Shown here: one piece after another, positions 55,655 to 64,000 of the stretch
Position numbering within the stretch: position 1 is the stretch's first letter
Layout: each line of letters begins with the position of its first letter
Program-made: the position numbers and the translations under genes
Assembly (NCBI RefSeq): GCF_003610635.1
Contig: NZ_RAQJ01000001.1
Span: 284,474-348,473 of the forward strand
Direction: 5' to 3'
Length of the DNA: 64,000 bases
Source: Ichthyenterobacterium magnum
GTDB taxonomy: Bacteria; Bacteroidota; Bacteroidia; Flavobacteriales; Flavobacteriaceae
Notes under the pieces: model-generated
The model's database searches: none
Told to the model about the DNA's origin: nothing
Seen by the model: the letters and a program-made list of their open reading frames with translations, nothing else

Positions 55655-57540
55655 GAAAACTACTATTATTAATTACAGTAATTTGTGTAGGACTTGTATT
55701 CATTGCTCGATTATTTTACTTGCAAGTTTATAATGAAACCCCTTATAATCTATTTGAAGATAATGCAATAAGAAAGGTTTACGACTATCCAAAACGCGGC
55801 TATGTATATGATCGAAATGGCACATTATTAGTTGCTAATCAACCATCCTATGACGTCATGGTTATTCCTAGAGAAGTTGAACCTTTAGATACTCTTGAAT
55901 TCTGTGGCTTATTAAAGATATCCAAAGAAGAGTTTACTAAAAAATACGCTAAAGCAAAAAACTACTCACCGCGATTACCTTCTGTATTTGTACCTCAACT
56001 ATCAAAAAAAGACTATGCTGTACTACAAGAAAAAATGCGAAAATTTGATGGCTTCTATATCCAAAAGCGTTCTTTAAGAGATTACCAGACAACTATTGGA
56101 GCTAACGTTTTAGGAGATATTGGTGAGGTAAACCAACGTATTATAGAAAAACAGCCTTATTACAAAATGGGCGATTTAATTGGCAAACAAGGTGTAGAAA
56201 TTTCATATGAAAAAACTTTACGTGGTGTAAAAGGGATTAAATTTATTCAAAAAGATAGATTTAATAAAAATATTGGTCCATATCAAAATGGTGTACATGA
56301 TACTTTACCTCAACCAGGAAAAGACATTACCATTACAATTGATGCTAAGCTTCAAGAATATGGCGAACTTTTAATGAAAAACAAACGAGGTGGCATTATT
56401 GCTATTGAACCTAGTAGTGGAGAAATTTTAGCTATGGTTTCTGGACCTAGTTACAATCCAAATTTATTAGTTGGTAGAGATCGTTCTAAAAATTTTTCAA
56501 AGCTATATAGAGATTCTATTGCAAAACCTTTATTTGACAGAGCATTACAAGCGCAGTATCCACCAGGATCACCATTTAAAGTTATGAATGCACTTATTGG
56601 ACTTCAAGAAGGTATTGTAGACGTAAATGATAAAGTAACATGCAGAATGGGATATTATTATGGAAGCCGAAAACTTACAGGTTGCCACCATCATAAAAGT
56701 CCTGTTGATATGAATGCTGGAATTGCCCAATCGTGTAATGCCTACTTTGTAAATATTTACAGACGAATTATTGACAAAGAAGACGATGCTGGAGCAGCGA
56801 TGAACAAATGGAGTAATCATGCTAAAAGTTTTGGGTTAGGAAACTTCTTAAATAACGATTTATCTGTTGGTCGTCCAGGGCGAATTCCTGATGGTGACTA
56901 TTATGATCGGGCTTATGGTGATAATCGTTGGGGTTCAACATACATAGTATCTAACGCTATAGGTCAAGGTGAAGTTGAAGCAACTCCCATACAACTAGCA
57001 AATATGGCCGCAGCAATTGGCAATAGAGGATATTATTATACTCCTCATATTATTAAATCAATTGAAGGAGACACCATACCGAGTAAGTACACAACTCCTA
57101 AAAAAACAACCATAGACAAACAACATTTTGAACCAGTCATACAAGGCATGTTTGATGTTTACAATAAAGGAACCGCAGAGTATTTACAAGTTCCTGGTAT
57201 TGATATATGTGGTAAGACTGGTACAGCAGAAAATTTCATGAAGATTGATGGCATAAAAACACAACTAACCGATCATTCTATTTTTGTTGCTTTTGCACCA
57301 AAAGACAACCCTAAAATCGCTATCGCTGTATTTGTTGAAAACGGCTATTGGGGAAGTCGATTTGCTGGAAGAATGGCAAGCTTAATGATTGAAAAATATA
57401 TAAAAGGAACAATTACTCGAACAGATCTAGAAGATTGGATTTTAACGCATAGTCTAGAAAACGAATATGCAAAACCATATTCTGGAAAATCTTTTAAAAT
57501 TAACGGAGAAACCACATTACAGGTTGTAGAAAAGCAATAA
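55651..57540 (+). CDS. mrdA: Penicillin-binding protein 2 (elongation transpeptidase)
   Basis: A 629-residue class B PBP. A membrane anchor (~3-22) is followed by the pedestal domain and a transpeptidase domain with catalytic SxxK (PPGSPFK, Ser about 306), SxN (AQSCNAYF, about 360) and KTG (GKTGTAENF, about 522). It cross-links peptidoglycan during elongation in complex with RodA, whose gene follows after 6 bases. All three active-site motifs are intact, so it should be beta-lactam sensitive. Confidence 0.97.
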   Translation: MRKLLLLITVICVGLVFIARLFYLQVYNETPYNLFEDNAIRKVYDYPKRGYVYDRNGTLLVANQPSYDVMVIPREVEPLDTLEFCGLLKISKEEFTKKYAKAKNYSPRLPSVFVPQLSKKDYAVLQEKMRKFDGFYIQKRSLRDYQTTIGANVLGDIGEVNQRIIEKQPYYKMGDLIGKQGVEISYEKTLRGVKGIKFIQKDRFNKNIGPYQNGVHDTLPQPGKDITITIDAKLQEYGELLMKNKRGGIIAIEPSSGEILAMVSGPSYNPNLLVGRDRSKNFSKLYRDSIAKPLFDRALQAQYPPGSPFKVMNALIGLQEGIVDVNDKVTCRMGYYYGSRKLTGCHHHKSPVDMNAGIAQSCNAYFVNIYRRIIDKEDDAGAAMNKWSNHAKSFGLGNFLNNDLSVGRPGRIPDGDYYDRAYGDNRWGSTYIVSNAIGQGEVEATPIQLANMAAAIGNRGYYYTPHIIKSIEGDTIPSKYTTPKKTTIDKQHFEPVIQGMFDVYNKGTAEYLQVPGIDICGKTGTAENFMKIDGIKTQLTDHSIFVAFAPKDNPKIAIAVFVENGYWGSRFAGRMASLMIEKYIKGTITRTDLEDWILTHSLENEYAKPYSGKSFKINGETTLQVVEKQ

Positions 57541-57546
57541 TACACT

Positions 57547-58827
57547 ATGCTAAGAGAAAACCATAGAGGCTTTAAATTTGATTGGGTTACTATAATTATA
57601 TATCTGCTCCTAGTTACTTTTGGCTGGCTAAATATATTATCGGCATCTCATGTTGGTGAAGTTGTAACTTATTTTGACACAAGCCAATTATATGGAAAGC
57701 ATCTTGTTTTTGTAGGTCTTAGTTTTGTTTTAATAATTCTTATTCTCTCTATTGAAGCTAAGTTCTACGAACGTTTTGCAAGCATTATATACATAACAGC
57801 CATGTTAGCCTTGGTAGGCTTATTTGTTTTTGGTAAAGATGTTAATGGAGCACGCTCTTGGTATGGTATTGGTAGTATGACCATACAACCAAGTGAATTC
57901 GCTAAGTTCGCAACAGCTTTAGCTGTTTCTAAATATATAAGTGATTTACAAACTAATATGAAAACGCTACAAGACCAATTAAAAACCTTAGCATTAATTA
58001 TTATTCCTGCGTTTTTAATTTTACTACAAAATGATGCTGGAAGTACAATTGTCTATGCTTCTTTCTTTTTTGTCTTTTACAGAGAAGGCTTACAACAAAT
58101 TTATTTAATTGTTGCTATAAGTACTATTGTATTAGCAATTATAGCTTTAAAATTTGGAGTACTGTACGCAGCAATTTTTTCGGTAGCAGTAATTGGAGGA
58201 CACCTTTTTGTTAAACGAAAAAAACGTCCTTCAATTTTTAAATCTGTAATAGTTCTTGCTGTTTGTATTGGCTTCTCTTATGGCGTAAAGCTGTTTTACA
58301 ACCATGGTATAAAACCCCATCAACAAAACAGAATTAGCTTATGGCTACGTCTTGAAAAAGATGCTTCCAAGCTAGAGAGAATGAAAAAAGAAGAAGCCTA
58401 CAATCTTATTCAATCTGAAAAAGCCATAAGCTCAGGAGGTTTTTCAGGTAAAGGTTTTCTAGAAGGTACACGTACTACTGGTAAGTTTGTGCCTGAACAA
58501 CATACAGACTATATTTTTAGTACTGTTGGTGAAGAATGGGGATTTCTAGGCAGTGCATTTGTTGTAGTTCTATTTATGGCGCTAATCATTCGTATTTTAT
58601 ACCTCTCAGAATCTCAGAAATCACAATTTAGCCGTGTTTATGGTTATTGTGTAGCTTCTATTTTGTTTATTCACTTTACAATTAACACTGGTATGGTTAT
58701 GGGCTTAATACCAACTGTTGGTATTCCGCTTCCATTTTTTAGTTATGGTGGTTCAGGTCTTATGGGCTTTACAATTTTACTCTTTATTTTTGTTAAGCTG
58801 GACTCAAATAAGATTAATGAGTGGTAA
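57547..58827 (+). CDS. rodA: Peptidoglycan glycosyltransferase RodA (SEDS family)
   Basis: A 426-residue polytopic protein with about ten membrane segments. SEDS motifs are visible: NGARSWYGIGSMTIQPSEFAK with the catalytic-region Asp loop, and the C-terminal IPLPFFSYGGSGL. RodA polymerises glycan strands with PBP2. It is the last gene of the mre operon. A large central loop (about residues 230-310) contains KKDASK-type charged helices and the conserved EQHTDYIFS segment. Confidence 0.97.
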   Translation: MLRENHRGFKFDWVTIIIYLLLVTFGWLNILSASHVGEVVTYFDTSQLYGKHLVFVGLSFVLIILILSIEAKFYERFASIIYITAMLALVGLFVFGKDVNGARSWYGIGSMTIQPSEFAKFATALAVSKYISDLQTNMKTLQDQLKTLALIIIPAFLILLQNDAGSTIVYASFFFVFYREGLQQIYLIVAISTIVLAIIALKFGVLYAAIFSVAVIGGHLFVKRKKRPSIFKSVIVLAVCIGFSYGVKLFYNHGIKPHQQNRISLWLRLEKDASKLERMKKEEAYNLIQSEKAISSGGFSGKGFLEGTRTTGKFVPEQHTDYIFSTVGEEWGFLGSAFVVVLFMALIIRILYLSESQKSQFSRVYGYCVASILFIHFTINTGMVMGLIPTVGIPLPFFSYGGSGLMGFTILLFIFVKLDSNKINEW

Positions 58828-58839
58828 AACAAAACGTAA

Positions 58840-58869
58840 TAAAAATAGGGAACCAATACTTAGCTCCCT
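58840..58869 (-). terminator. Weak terminator between convergent rodA and valS
   Basis: aggga / tccct arms (58847-58851 with 58865-58869) are extended by one pair after a mismatch and followed on the minus strand by ATTTTTATT. It is a short stem and might serve valS; rodA would lack a T run. Confidence 0.35.
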
Positions 58870-58893
58870 TTATATGATAAATTAAATACGTTT

Positions 58894-61530
58894 TTAATTT
58901 AAACTTGCTAAGCTAGATTTTAATGTTTCTATTTTAGCTAAAGTATCTGCTTCTTTTTTACGTTCTAAAACAATAACCTGTTCTGGTGCGTTGCTTACAA
59001 ATCGTTCATTTGATAGTTTTTTTTGAATACCAAACAAGAAACCTTCTGCTCTTTTTAACTCTTTAGTTAACTTATCAATTTCTTCTTCTACATTAATATT
59101 ATCTAAAGAAATAGGAACAAAATATTCATTTGATTTCACTCTAAATGAAGCGCCATCAACCTTTTCTTCTACATAGTTAATTACTACTATGTTTGTCAAT
59201 TTTTTAATAACAACATCAAAACTATTGGTGTAATTTTCATTGTTAACTACAGACAACTCAATTGGATCTTTGAAAGGAATATTTTTATCCTTTCTAATAG
59301 TTCTAATTCCTGAAACTACATCTGAAGCAAAATCAAACTGATTTATTAAGCTCTCATTTACTGTTGCTGTTTGTGGATACCTTGCTATAATTAAAGCATC
59401 ATCAGGCGTTCTTTTTTTTATTGATTGCCAAATTTCTTCGGTAATAAAAGGCATAAACGGATGTAATATTTTTAAATTGTCTTCAAAAATGGCAATTACA
59501 TCATTATATGTTTTAGCATCAATAGGTTGTTGATACGCTGGTTTTATAATCTCTAGTAACCATCCGCAAAAATCATCATAAATTAATTTATAAATAGCCA
59601 TTAAAGCATCACTTAATCTGTATTTACTATAATGGTCTTCTATTTCAGATAGTGTTTTTTGAAATTTAGCTTTATACCACTCTAAGCCTATTTTACTTGA
59701 TTTGGGTTGTTCTACAGTTTCAGAAACTTCCCATAATGTTGTTAAGTAAAAAGCACTCCAAACTTTATTCCCTAATCCTTTCCCTTGTTGACATAAAGCT
59801 TCATCAAACATTAAATCATTACCAGCTGCAGAACTCAATAACAAACCAACACGAACACCATCTGCACTATAATTTTCAATAAGTTTTAATGCGTCTGGAG
59901 AGTTTCCGAGTGACTTAGACATTTTTCGTCTTTGCTTATCTCTTACGAGACCTGTTAAATAAACATTCTCGAAAGGTTTTTCATTTTTATATTCATAACC
60001 TGCTATAATCATACGTGCTACCCAAAAGAATAAAATATCTGGACCAGTAACCAAATCGTTGGTTGGGTAATAGTATTTTATTTCTTCATTTTCGGGGTTA
60101 CGAATTCCATCAAAAACACTCATAGGCCATAACCAAGATGAGAACCAAGTATCTAAAGCGTCTTTATCTTGTGTTAAATCTTCTGCTTTCAATGCTGCAT
60201 TTCCTGATTTATCTTGTGCTAGTTTTAAGGCTCTTTCTTTATTTTCTGCAACTACAAAATCATTTTTCCCATCGCCGTAGAAATACGCAGGAATTTGTTG
60301 TCCCCAAAGTAATTGGCGAGAGATATTCCAATCTCTTATGTTTTCCATCCAATGACGATAAGTGTTTTCAAACTTCTTTGGAAACAATTTAATTTCAGAA
60401 TCTTTGTTTAAAACAGCTTTTATTGCAGGCTTTACCAAATCTTCCATTTTTAAAAACCATTGATCGCTTAAACGAGGTTCAATAACAGCTTTTGTACGTT
60501 CACTTGTGCCTACTTTATGAGTAATGTCTTCAGTTTTAACAAGAATACCCATTGTTTCTAACTCTTTGGCAACATCTTTTCTAGCTACAACACGATCTTT
60601 TCCTTGATGATGTAATCCAAAACTGTTCATTGAACCATCTTCATTTAATACATCTATAACTTCTAAATCATGTCTGTCACCAATTTCCTTATCATTTACA
60701 TCATGAGCAGGTGTCACCTTTAAACATCCTGTACCAAATTCTACATCTACATAATCATCTTCGATTATTGGAATTACACGATTACAAATTGGTACAATTA
60801 CTTTTTTACCTTTTAATGATGTAAATCGTTCATCATTTGGATTAACACACACTGCTGTATCTCCTAAAATTGTTTCTGGTCTTGTTGTAGCAATGGTTAC
60901 AAATCGATTTTCATTTTCAATTTGATATTTTACATAGTACAACTTATCTGTGCGTTCTATATAAATTACCTCTTCATCTGACAATGTCGTTTTTGCCTCA
61001 GGATCCCAATTTACCATACGATATCCTCGGTATATCAATCCTTTATTGTGCAAATCAACAAATACCTTGATAACAGCTTCATTCATATCATCATCCATCG
61101 TAAACTTAGTACGACTCCAATCGCATGAGCAACCTAATTTTTTGAGTTGCTCTAAAATAACACCTCCATATTCATGTGTCCACTCCCAAGCATGTTTTAA
61201 AAACTCTTCTCTTGTTAAATCATTTTTATCAATACCTTGTTCTTTAAGTTTAGCAACAACCTTTGCTTCTGTAGCAATAGATGCGTGATCTGTTCCAGGA
61301 ACCCAACATGCATTTTTACCTTGCAAACGAGCTCTACGAATTAGCACATCTTGAATAGTATTATTAAGCATGTGCCCCATATGCAAGACTCCTGTTACAT
61401 TTGGTGGTGGAATTACTATAGTATATGGTTCTCTTTCATCTGGTGTTGAATGGAAATAGTTATGTTCCATCCAGTAATCGTACCATTTGCTTTCTACACT
61501 TGATGCTAAGTATTTTGATGGTATGCTCAT
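58894..61530 (-). CDS. valS: Valine--tRNA ligase
   Basis: An 878-residue class I synthetase from ATG 61530 (a longer frame to 61563 is open but the homologous start is MSIPSKYL). The HIGH motif is HMGH (PPNVTGVLHMGHM, about residue 36-48) and the KMSKS motif is RRKMSKSLGN (about 535). The CP1 editing domain lies between them (TTRPETILGDTAV). The C-terminal coiled coil (~815-878) binds tRNA. It is convergent with rodA. A -7 box (TACTTTTG) lies 30 bases upstream of the start. Confidence 0.98.
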   Translation of the reverse strand: MSIPSKYLASSVESKWYDYWMEHNYFHSTPDEREPYTIVIPPPNVTGVLHMGHMLNNTIQDVLIRRARLQGKNACWVPGTDHASIATEAKVVAKLKEQGIDKNDLTREEFLKHAWEWTHEYGGVILEQLKKLGCSCDWSRTKFTMDDDMNEAVIKVFVDLHNKGLIYRGYRMVNWDPEAKTTLSDEEVIYIERTDKLYYVKYQIENENRFVTIATTRPETILGDTAVCVNPNDERFTSLKGKKVIVPICNRVIPIIEDDYVDVEFGTGCLKVTPAHDVNDKEIGDRHDLEVIDVLNEDGSMNSFGLHHQGKDRVVARKDVAKELETMGILVKTEDITHKVGTSERTKAVIEPRLSDQWFLKMEDLVKPAIKAVLNKDSEIKLFPKKFENTYRHWMENIRDWNISRQLLWGQQIPAYFYGDGKNDFVVAENKERALKLAQDKSGNAALKAEDLTQDKDALDTWFSSWLWPMSVFDGIRNPENEEIKYYYPTNDLVTGPDILFFWVARMIIAGYEYKNEKPFENVYLTGLVRDKQRRKMSKSLGNSPDALKLIENYSADGVRVGLLLSSAAGNDLMFDEALCQQGKGLGNKVWSAFYLTTLWEVSETVEQPKSSKIGLEWYKAKFQKTLSEIEDHYSKYRLSDALMAIYKLIYDDFCGWLLEIIKPAYQQPIDAKTYNDVIAIFEDNLKILHPFMPFITEEIWQSIKKRTPDDALIIARYPQTATVNESLINQFDFASDVVSGIRTIRKDKNIPFKDPIELSVVNNENYTNSFDVVIKKLTNIVVINYVEEKVDGASFRVKSNEYFVPISLDNINVEEEIDKLTKELKRAEGFLFGIQKKLSNERFVSNAPEQVIVLERKKEADTLAKIETLKSSLASLN

Positions 61531-61560
61531 GCTTTGGTATTGTTTTTGTATAGTAACCAA

Positions 61561-61568
61561 CAAAAGTA
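61561..61568 (-). promoter_or_regulatory. Candidate -7 box of valS
   Basis: The minus strand reads TACTTTTG (TAnnTTTG) and ends 30 bases before the preferred valS ATG at 61530. Its position supports that start: with the longer frame (61563) the start codon would fall inside the promoter. Confidence 0.5.
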
Positions 61569-61660
61569 CTTATATTTCTTTTTTTGCGAAATTATTAAAA
61601 CAAATAATCGAATATATTTTAATAATAGCGTTAATATATGTGTAATACATCTAATTAATT

Positions 61661-61690
61661 TTGCAGAACGCTAAAAAGTAAGTAGTTTTG
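61661..61690 (+). promoter_or_regulatory. Promoter of the DUF1573 gene
   Basis: TTG at 61661-61663 and TAGTTTTG at 61683-61690 are separated by 19 bases. A second possible -7 box (TAATTTTG) overlaps the -33 site at 61656-61663. Confidence 0.6.
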
Positions 61691-61712
61691 ATAGTATCAA
61701 TTTAAAATTAAA

Positions 61713-62141
61713 ATGATGAAAAATTTAGTACTAATTTTGTTTGTAGGATTACTTAGCTTTGGTGCTTTAGCACAAGATAAAGTAGCAAAAATAGAATTTA
61801 AAACTGATGTAATAGATTACGGAACTATTGAAAAAGGTTCAGATGGTGTTAGAGTGTTTGAATTTACAAATACGGGTAACGCTCCTTTAATTATATCTAA
61901 GGTAAAGTCTACTTGTGGTTGTACAGTGCCAAAAAAACCAGATGGACCAATTTTGCCTGGAGAAACAGGTGAGATTTCTGTAAAGTATGACACTAAAAGA
62001 GTTAATCCTATTAGAAAGACTATTACAGTTACGTCTAATGCAGACACACCAACTGTTGCTTTAAAAATTAAAGGTTTAGTTGTCGATTCTAGTAAGACAA
62101 GTGTTCTTGAGAAAAAAACTAAAAGTGTTATTGAACAATAA
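61713..62141 (+). CDS. DUF1573 domain secreted protein
   Basis: A 142-residue exported protein. A signal peptide (residues 1-21, SFGALAQ) is followed by one immunoglobulin-like DUF1573 domain (~25-125). Typical family residues are the GTIEKGSDGVRVFEFTNTG strand and the KSTCGCTVPKKP loop with two Cys. These small periplasmic proteins are common in Bacteroidota; function is unknown. The gene is monocistronic and converges with the aspartyl protease gene. Confidence 0.9.
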   Translation: MMKNLVLILFVGLLSFGALAQDKVAKIEFKTDVIDYGTIEKGSDGVRVFEFTNTGNAPLIISKVKSTCGCTVPKKPDGPILPGETGEISVKYDTKRVNPIRKTITVTSNADTPTVALKIKGLVVDSSKTSVLEKKTKSVIEQ

Positions 62142-62168
62142 TCACTTTTTAAATAATATTAATATTTA

Positions 62169-62197
62169 AAAGAGCTCCCATTATGGGAGTTCTTTTT
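62169..62197. terminator. Bidirectional terminator overlapping the protease stop codon
   Basis: aaagagctccca / tgggagttcttt (one G-U) arms surround a 4-base loop, with A and T runs outside. The stop codon of the minus-strand protease gene (62181-62183) lies in the loop, so the terminator is partly inside the coding end. Confidence 0.8.
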
Positions 62198-63515
62198 GTT
62201 TAAACACATCTTCAAGTCTAAATTGATGATTAGTAATTACTCCATTTCTATCAACTTTTATACGTATATTTTTGCCATTTTCAGCACGAAACATTTGATT
62301 TATTTCTTGAAGGCTTGACATATGTGCTTCTTTACCATTAATGACAATAATTATGTCTCCTATTAAAAGTCCTGCTTTTTCAGCAGGAGAATCTTTTCTA
62401 AGTTCAACAATAGTATAAGCTGGCTTTAAAGCGTATTTATATAAAGTAACTACATTTATTGTTGTTCCAGTACTTGCGCCTTCTTTACTTCTTTCAACAT
62501 ATCCTTGTTCTTCTTTTACTATTCTAACTCCGTTTTGCTCTAAAACAATACCGCTTTTATTATAATAAAAAGAAGATTTAAAATTCCTATTCTTTCTTAA
62601 AGTAAGTTTAGCATTACCATAATCAACAATCATATTAAAACGCTTTAATATTTCACCCGAAAGACTCCCATTTCTTTTCTTATGTTTACGCGCATAGCTT
62701 ATAGCAATTGAATCTGGAAAGGCTGCATTAACATCCTTTAATTCAAAACTTTTTAATTTTAATGAATTAACTTTTGATCGCTTACCATACACACTCCCAC
62801 TTAATCCTTTTCCTAAGAAATCAACAAAATATTTATCTTCATGTGGTATAATTCCAAGTTCATCATCTTCAAATAACCATAACGCATCTCCACTTCCAGA
62901 ATCAATTAGAAGCTTAATGGGGATAAGCTTAGATTCAATTTTAACTTCGCCATCAATATATGGTTTATTATTAAAAAAAGTTAAATTAAACGTTTCGCAC
63001 TTTTTACAATCTTTATACACATATTTATCTGGTTTATATAATTTTAGATATTTAGACGTATAATTTATGTCAACTATAAAATCTTTAAAAACGTCATAAC
63101 CAATAATTCCATGTACAGGAACACCTAATCTGGGTGTAAAATTTATAGCATTATCAAAAACAACATAAATATCCTGATTCACATTTAAAGCATTTCCAAT
63201 TTTAAAAAAATTTCTTTTTGATTTTAAAGCCTCTATTGGTTCGCCTCCACCTAAGCCTCTTAAATATATGGTTTCTACGTTATTTATTTGAAGTGAATCT
63301 GTATTGGTTATATTAAATAATATAGGTTTGCTAACGCCTGAATCTAACAAAAAAGATAGTTTTATACCATTAACCTCAACTGGTACAATAATTAAATTAT
63401 CTATTAATTGAAATCTAATTTTGTCGCTATCCTTTCTTGGTAAATTAAACCTACTTTGCGAAAAACTAATTGCAGTGAACAATAAGCCTGTAAGTATAAC
63501 GTATTTTTTAAACAT
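62181..63515 (-). CDS. Exported aspartyl protease-like protein with PDZ domain
   Basis: A 444-residue exported protein (signal peptide 1-20, ending SFSQS). It contains two retropepsin-like lobes, each with a DSG catalytic motif: LLDSGVSKP (~57) and LIDSGSGDA (~203). One chain thus carries both Asp residues normally supplied by a dimer. A C-terminal PDZ domain follows (~370-430, AGLLIGDIIIVINGKEAH). It likely acts in the periplasm or outer membrane on peptides. The stop codon lies in the loop of a terminator hairpin shared with the convergent DUF1573 gene. Confidence 0.87.
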   Translation of the reverse strand: MFKKYVILTGLLFTAISFSQSRFNLPRKDSDKIRFQLIDNLIIVPVEVNGIKLSFLLDSGVSKPILFNITNTDSLQINNVETIYLRGLGGGEPIEALKSKRNFFKIGNALNVNQDIYVVFDNAINFTPRLGVPVHGIIGYDVFKDFIVDINYTSKYLKLYKPDKYVYKDCKKCETFNLTFFNNKPYIDGEVKIESKLIPIKLLIDSGSGDALWLFEDDELGIIPHEDKYFVDFLGKGLSGSVYGKRSKVNSLKLKSFELKDVNAAFPDSIAISYARKHKKRNGSLSGEILKRFNMIVDYGNAKLTLRKNRNFKSSFYYNKSGIVLEQNGVRIVKEEQGYVERSKEGASTGTTINVVTLYKYALKPAYTIVELRKDSPAEKAGLLIGDIIIVINGKEAHMSSLQEINQMFRAENGKNIRIKVDRNGVITNHQFRLEDVFKQKELP

Positions 63516-63620
63516 ATAACTGTTAATGATTTACAACAAGTTACAAATCTTAACTCTAAATTATTTTTTTAAGCTCATTTTTTAAATAAACTTTAAGATA
63601 ATTTTCAGAACTTTACCATC

Positions 63621-63628
63621 TAAATTTG
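63621..63628 (+). promoter_or_regulatory. -7 box directly before the aminotransferase start
   Basis: TAAATTTG (TAnnTTTG) ends 6 bases before the ATG at 63635. Transcription would start within a few bases of the ATG, giving a leaderless or near-leaderless mRNA. Confidence 0.5.
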
Positions 63629-63634
63629 TCAAAC

Positions 63635-64000
63635 ATGCCAACAATTTCAGATAAAGGAGCTTTAATGCCCGAATCACCAATTAGAAAATTAGTCCCTTAT
63701 GCCGAAAAAGCTTATAAAGAAGGTAAAACTGTTTATCATCTAAACATAGGTCAACCAGATATCAAAACCCCACAAATAGCATTAGATGCTGTTAAAGTGC
63801 ATTCGTTAAACATTCTTGCCTATACACGATCAGAAGGTTCTGAAGAATATCGCCAAAAAATAGCTAATTATTATGCAAAAAACGATATCTACGTAAAACA
63901 TGATGATATCATAGTAACTACTGGTGGCAGTGAGGCTCTTCTATTTACTTTTGGAAGCATCATGGATGTTGATGATGAAATTATTATTCCTGAACCTTTT
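63635..64000 (+). CDS. Class I/II aminotransferase, partial (C-terminus beyond window edge)
   Basis: The open frame from ATG 63635 runs off the window after 122 residues. It shows the PLP-dependent fold type I N-terminus: SPIRKLVPYAEKAYKEGK, the substrate-binding HLNIGQPDIKTP, YTRSEGSEEYRQKIANYY, and the PLP-phosphate contact TTGGSEALLFTF. It matches aspartate/aromatic aminotransferase-type enzymes. The substrate cannot be told and the PLP lysine is outside the window. Confidence 0.9.
   Translation, partial: MPTISDKGALMPESPIRKLVPYAEKAYKEGKTVYHLNIGQPDIKTPQIALDAVKVHSLNILAYTRSEGSEEYRQKIANYYAKNDIYVKHDDIIVTTGGSEALLFTFGSIMDVDDEIIIPEPF

Overview
The window is an AT-rich chromosomal segment from a member of the Bacteroidota, almost certainly a marine or environmental Flavobacteriaceae. 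The evidence is a complete gldK-gldL-gldM-gldN set (type IX secretion/gliding motor), a T9SS C-terminal sorting domain on a very large secreted protein, an exosortase F pair, DUF1573, GSCFA and HYC_CC_PP families, SDDD-type lipoprotein export signals, repeated TAnnTTTG -7 promoter boxes with TTG -33 boxes, and a general lack of Shine-Dalgarno sequences. No insertion sequence, prophage, CRISPR array or rRNA operon was seen. Most of the window is housekeeping core genome.

Layout, left to right. 1-3719 (minus): two tandem paralogous TPR/HisKA_3 sensor kinases, the second cut by the window edge. 3926-6324 (minus): a secreted beta-propeller-like protein and a small lipoprotein. 6405-9971 (minus): GSCFA protein directly abutting alaS. 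10079-13251 (plus): M23 peptidase, MerR regulator, LemA and two TPM-domain proteins, apparently one operon. 13269-16776 (minus): large outer-membrane beta-barrel protein and an XRE regulator/membrane protein pair. 16894-19755: der and era flanking a small membrane protein. 19880-23890 (plus): a 1336-residue secreted fusion of VCBS/ASPIC repeats with a vanadium-haloperoxidase-type domain and a T9SS tail. 23915-24830: a TrmH-family methyltransferase interrupted by a nonsense codon, a tRNA-like remnant and an initiator tRNA-Met gene. 24830-29465: LRR protein, CPXCG protein, ABC-F ATPase, DUF983 protein and an FAD oxidoreductase.

29561-38007 (minus): gldN, gldM, gldL and gldK, preceded upstream by a ureohydrolase-fold protein whose metal-site motifs are degenerate, and by topA. 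38172-39421: lipoprotein and membrane protein. 39568-46717 (plus): miaB, a sensor-less sigma-54 activator, a small protein, lptE, a TPR protein, secG, groES and groEL. groESL carries a clear -24/-12 sigma-54-type promoter, which fits the activator encoded a few genes upstream. 46857-51006 (minus): HMA-domain protein, TonB-dependent receptor, HYC_CC_PP protein, exosortase-F-associated protein and exosortase F. 51097-58827 (plus): GAF/fRMsr-like protein, purH, then the cell-shape operon mreB-mreC-mreD-mrdA-rodA. 58894-64000: valS, a DUF1573 protein, a two-lobed aspartyl protease with PDZ domain, and the start of a class I/II aminotransferase.

The items most worth following up are the degenerate ureohydrolase next to the type IX secretion genes, the haloperoxidase fusion protein, the sigma-54 promoter with an overlapping palindrome at groESL, the exosortase F / HYC / TonB / HMA neighbourhood, and the interrupted methyltransferase. 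All calls come from reading sequence and translations; no database search was run.
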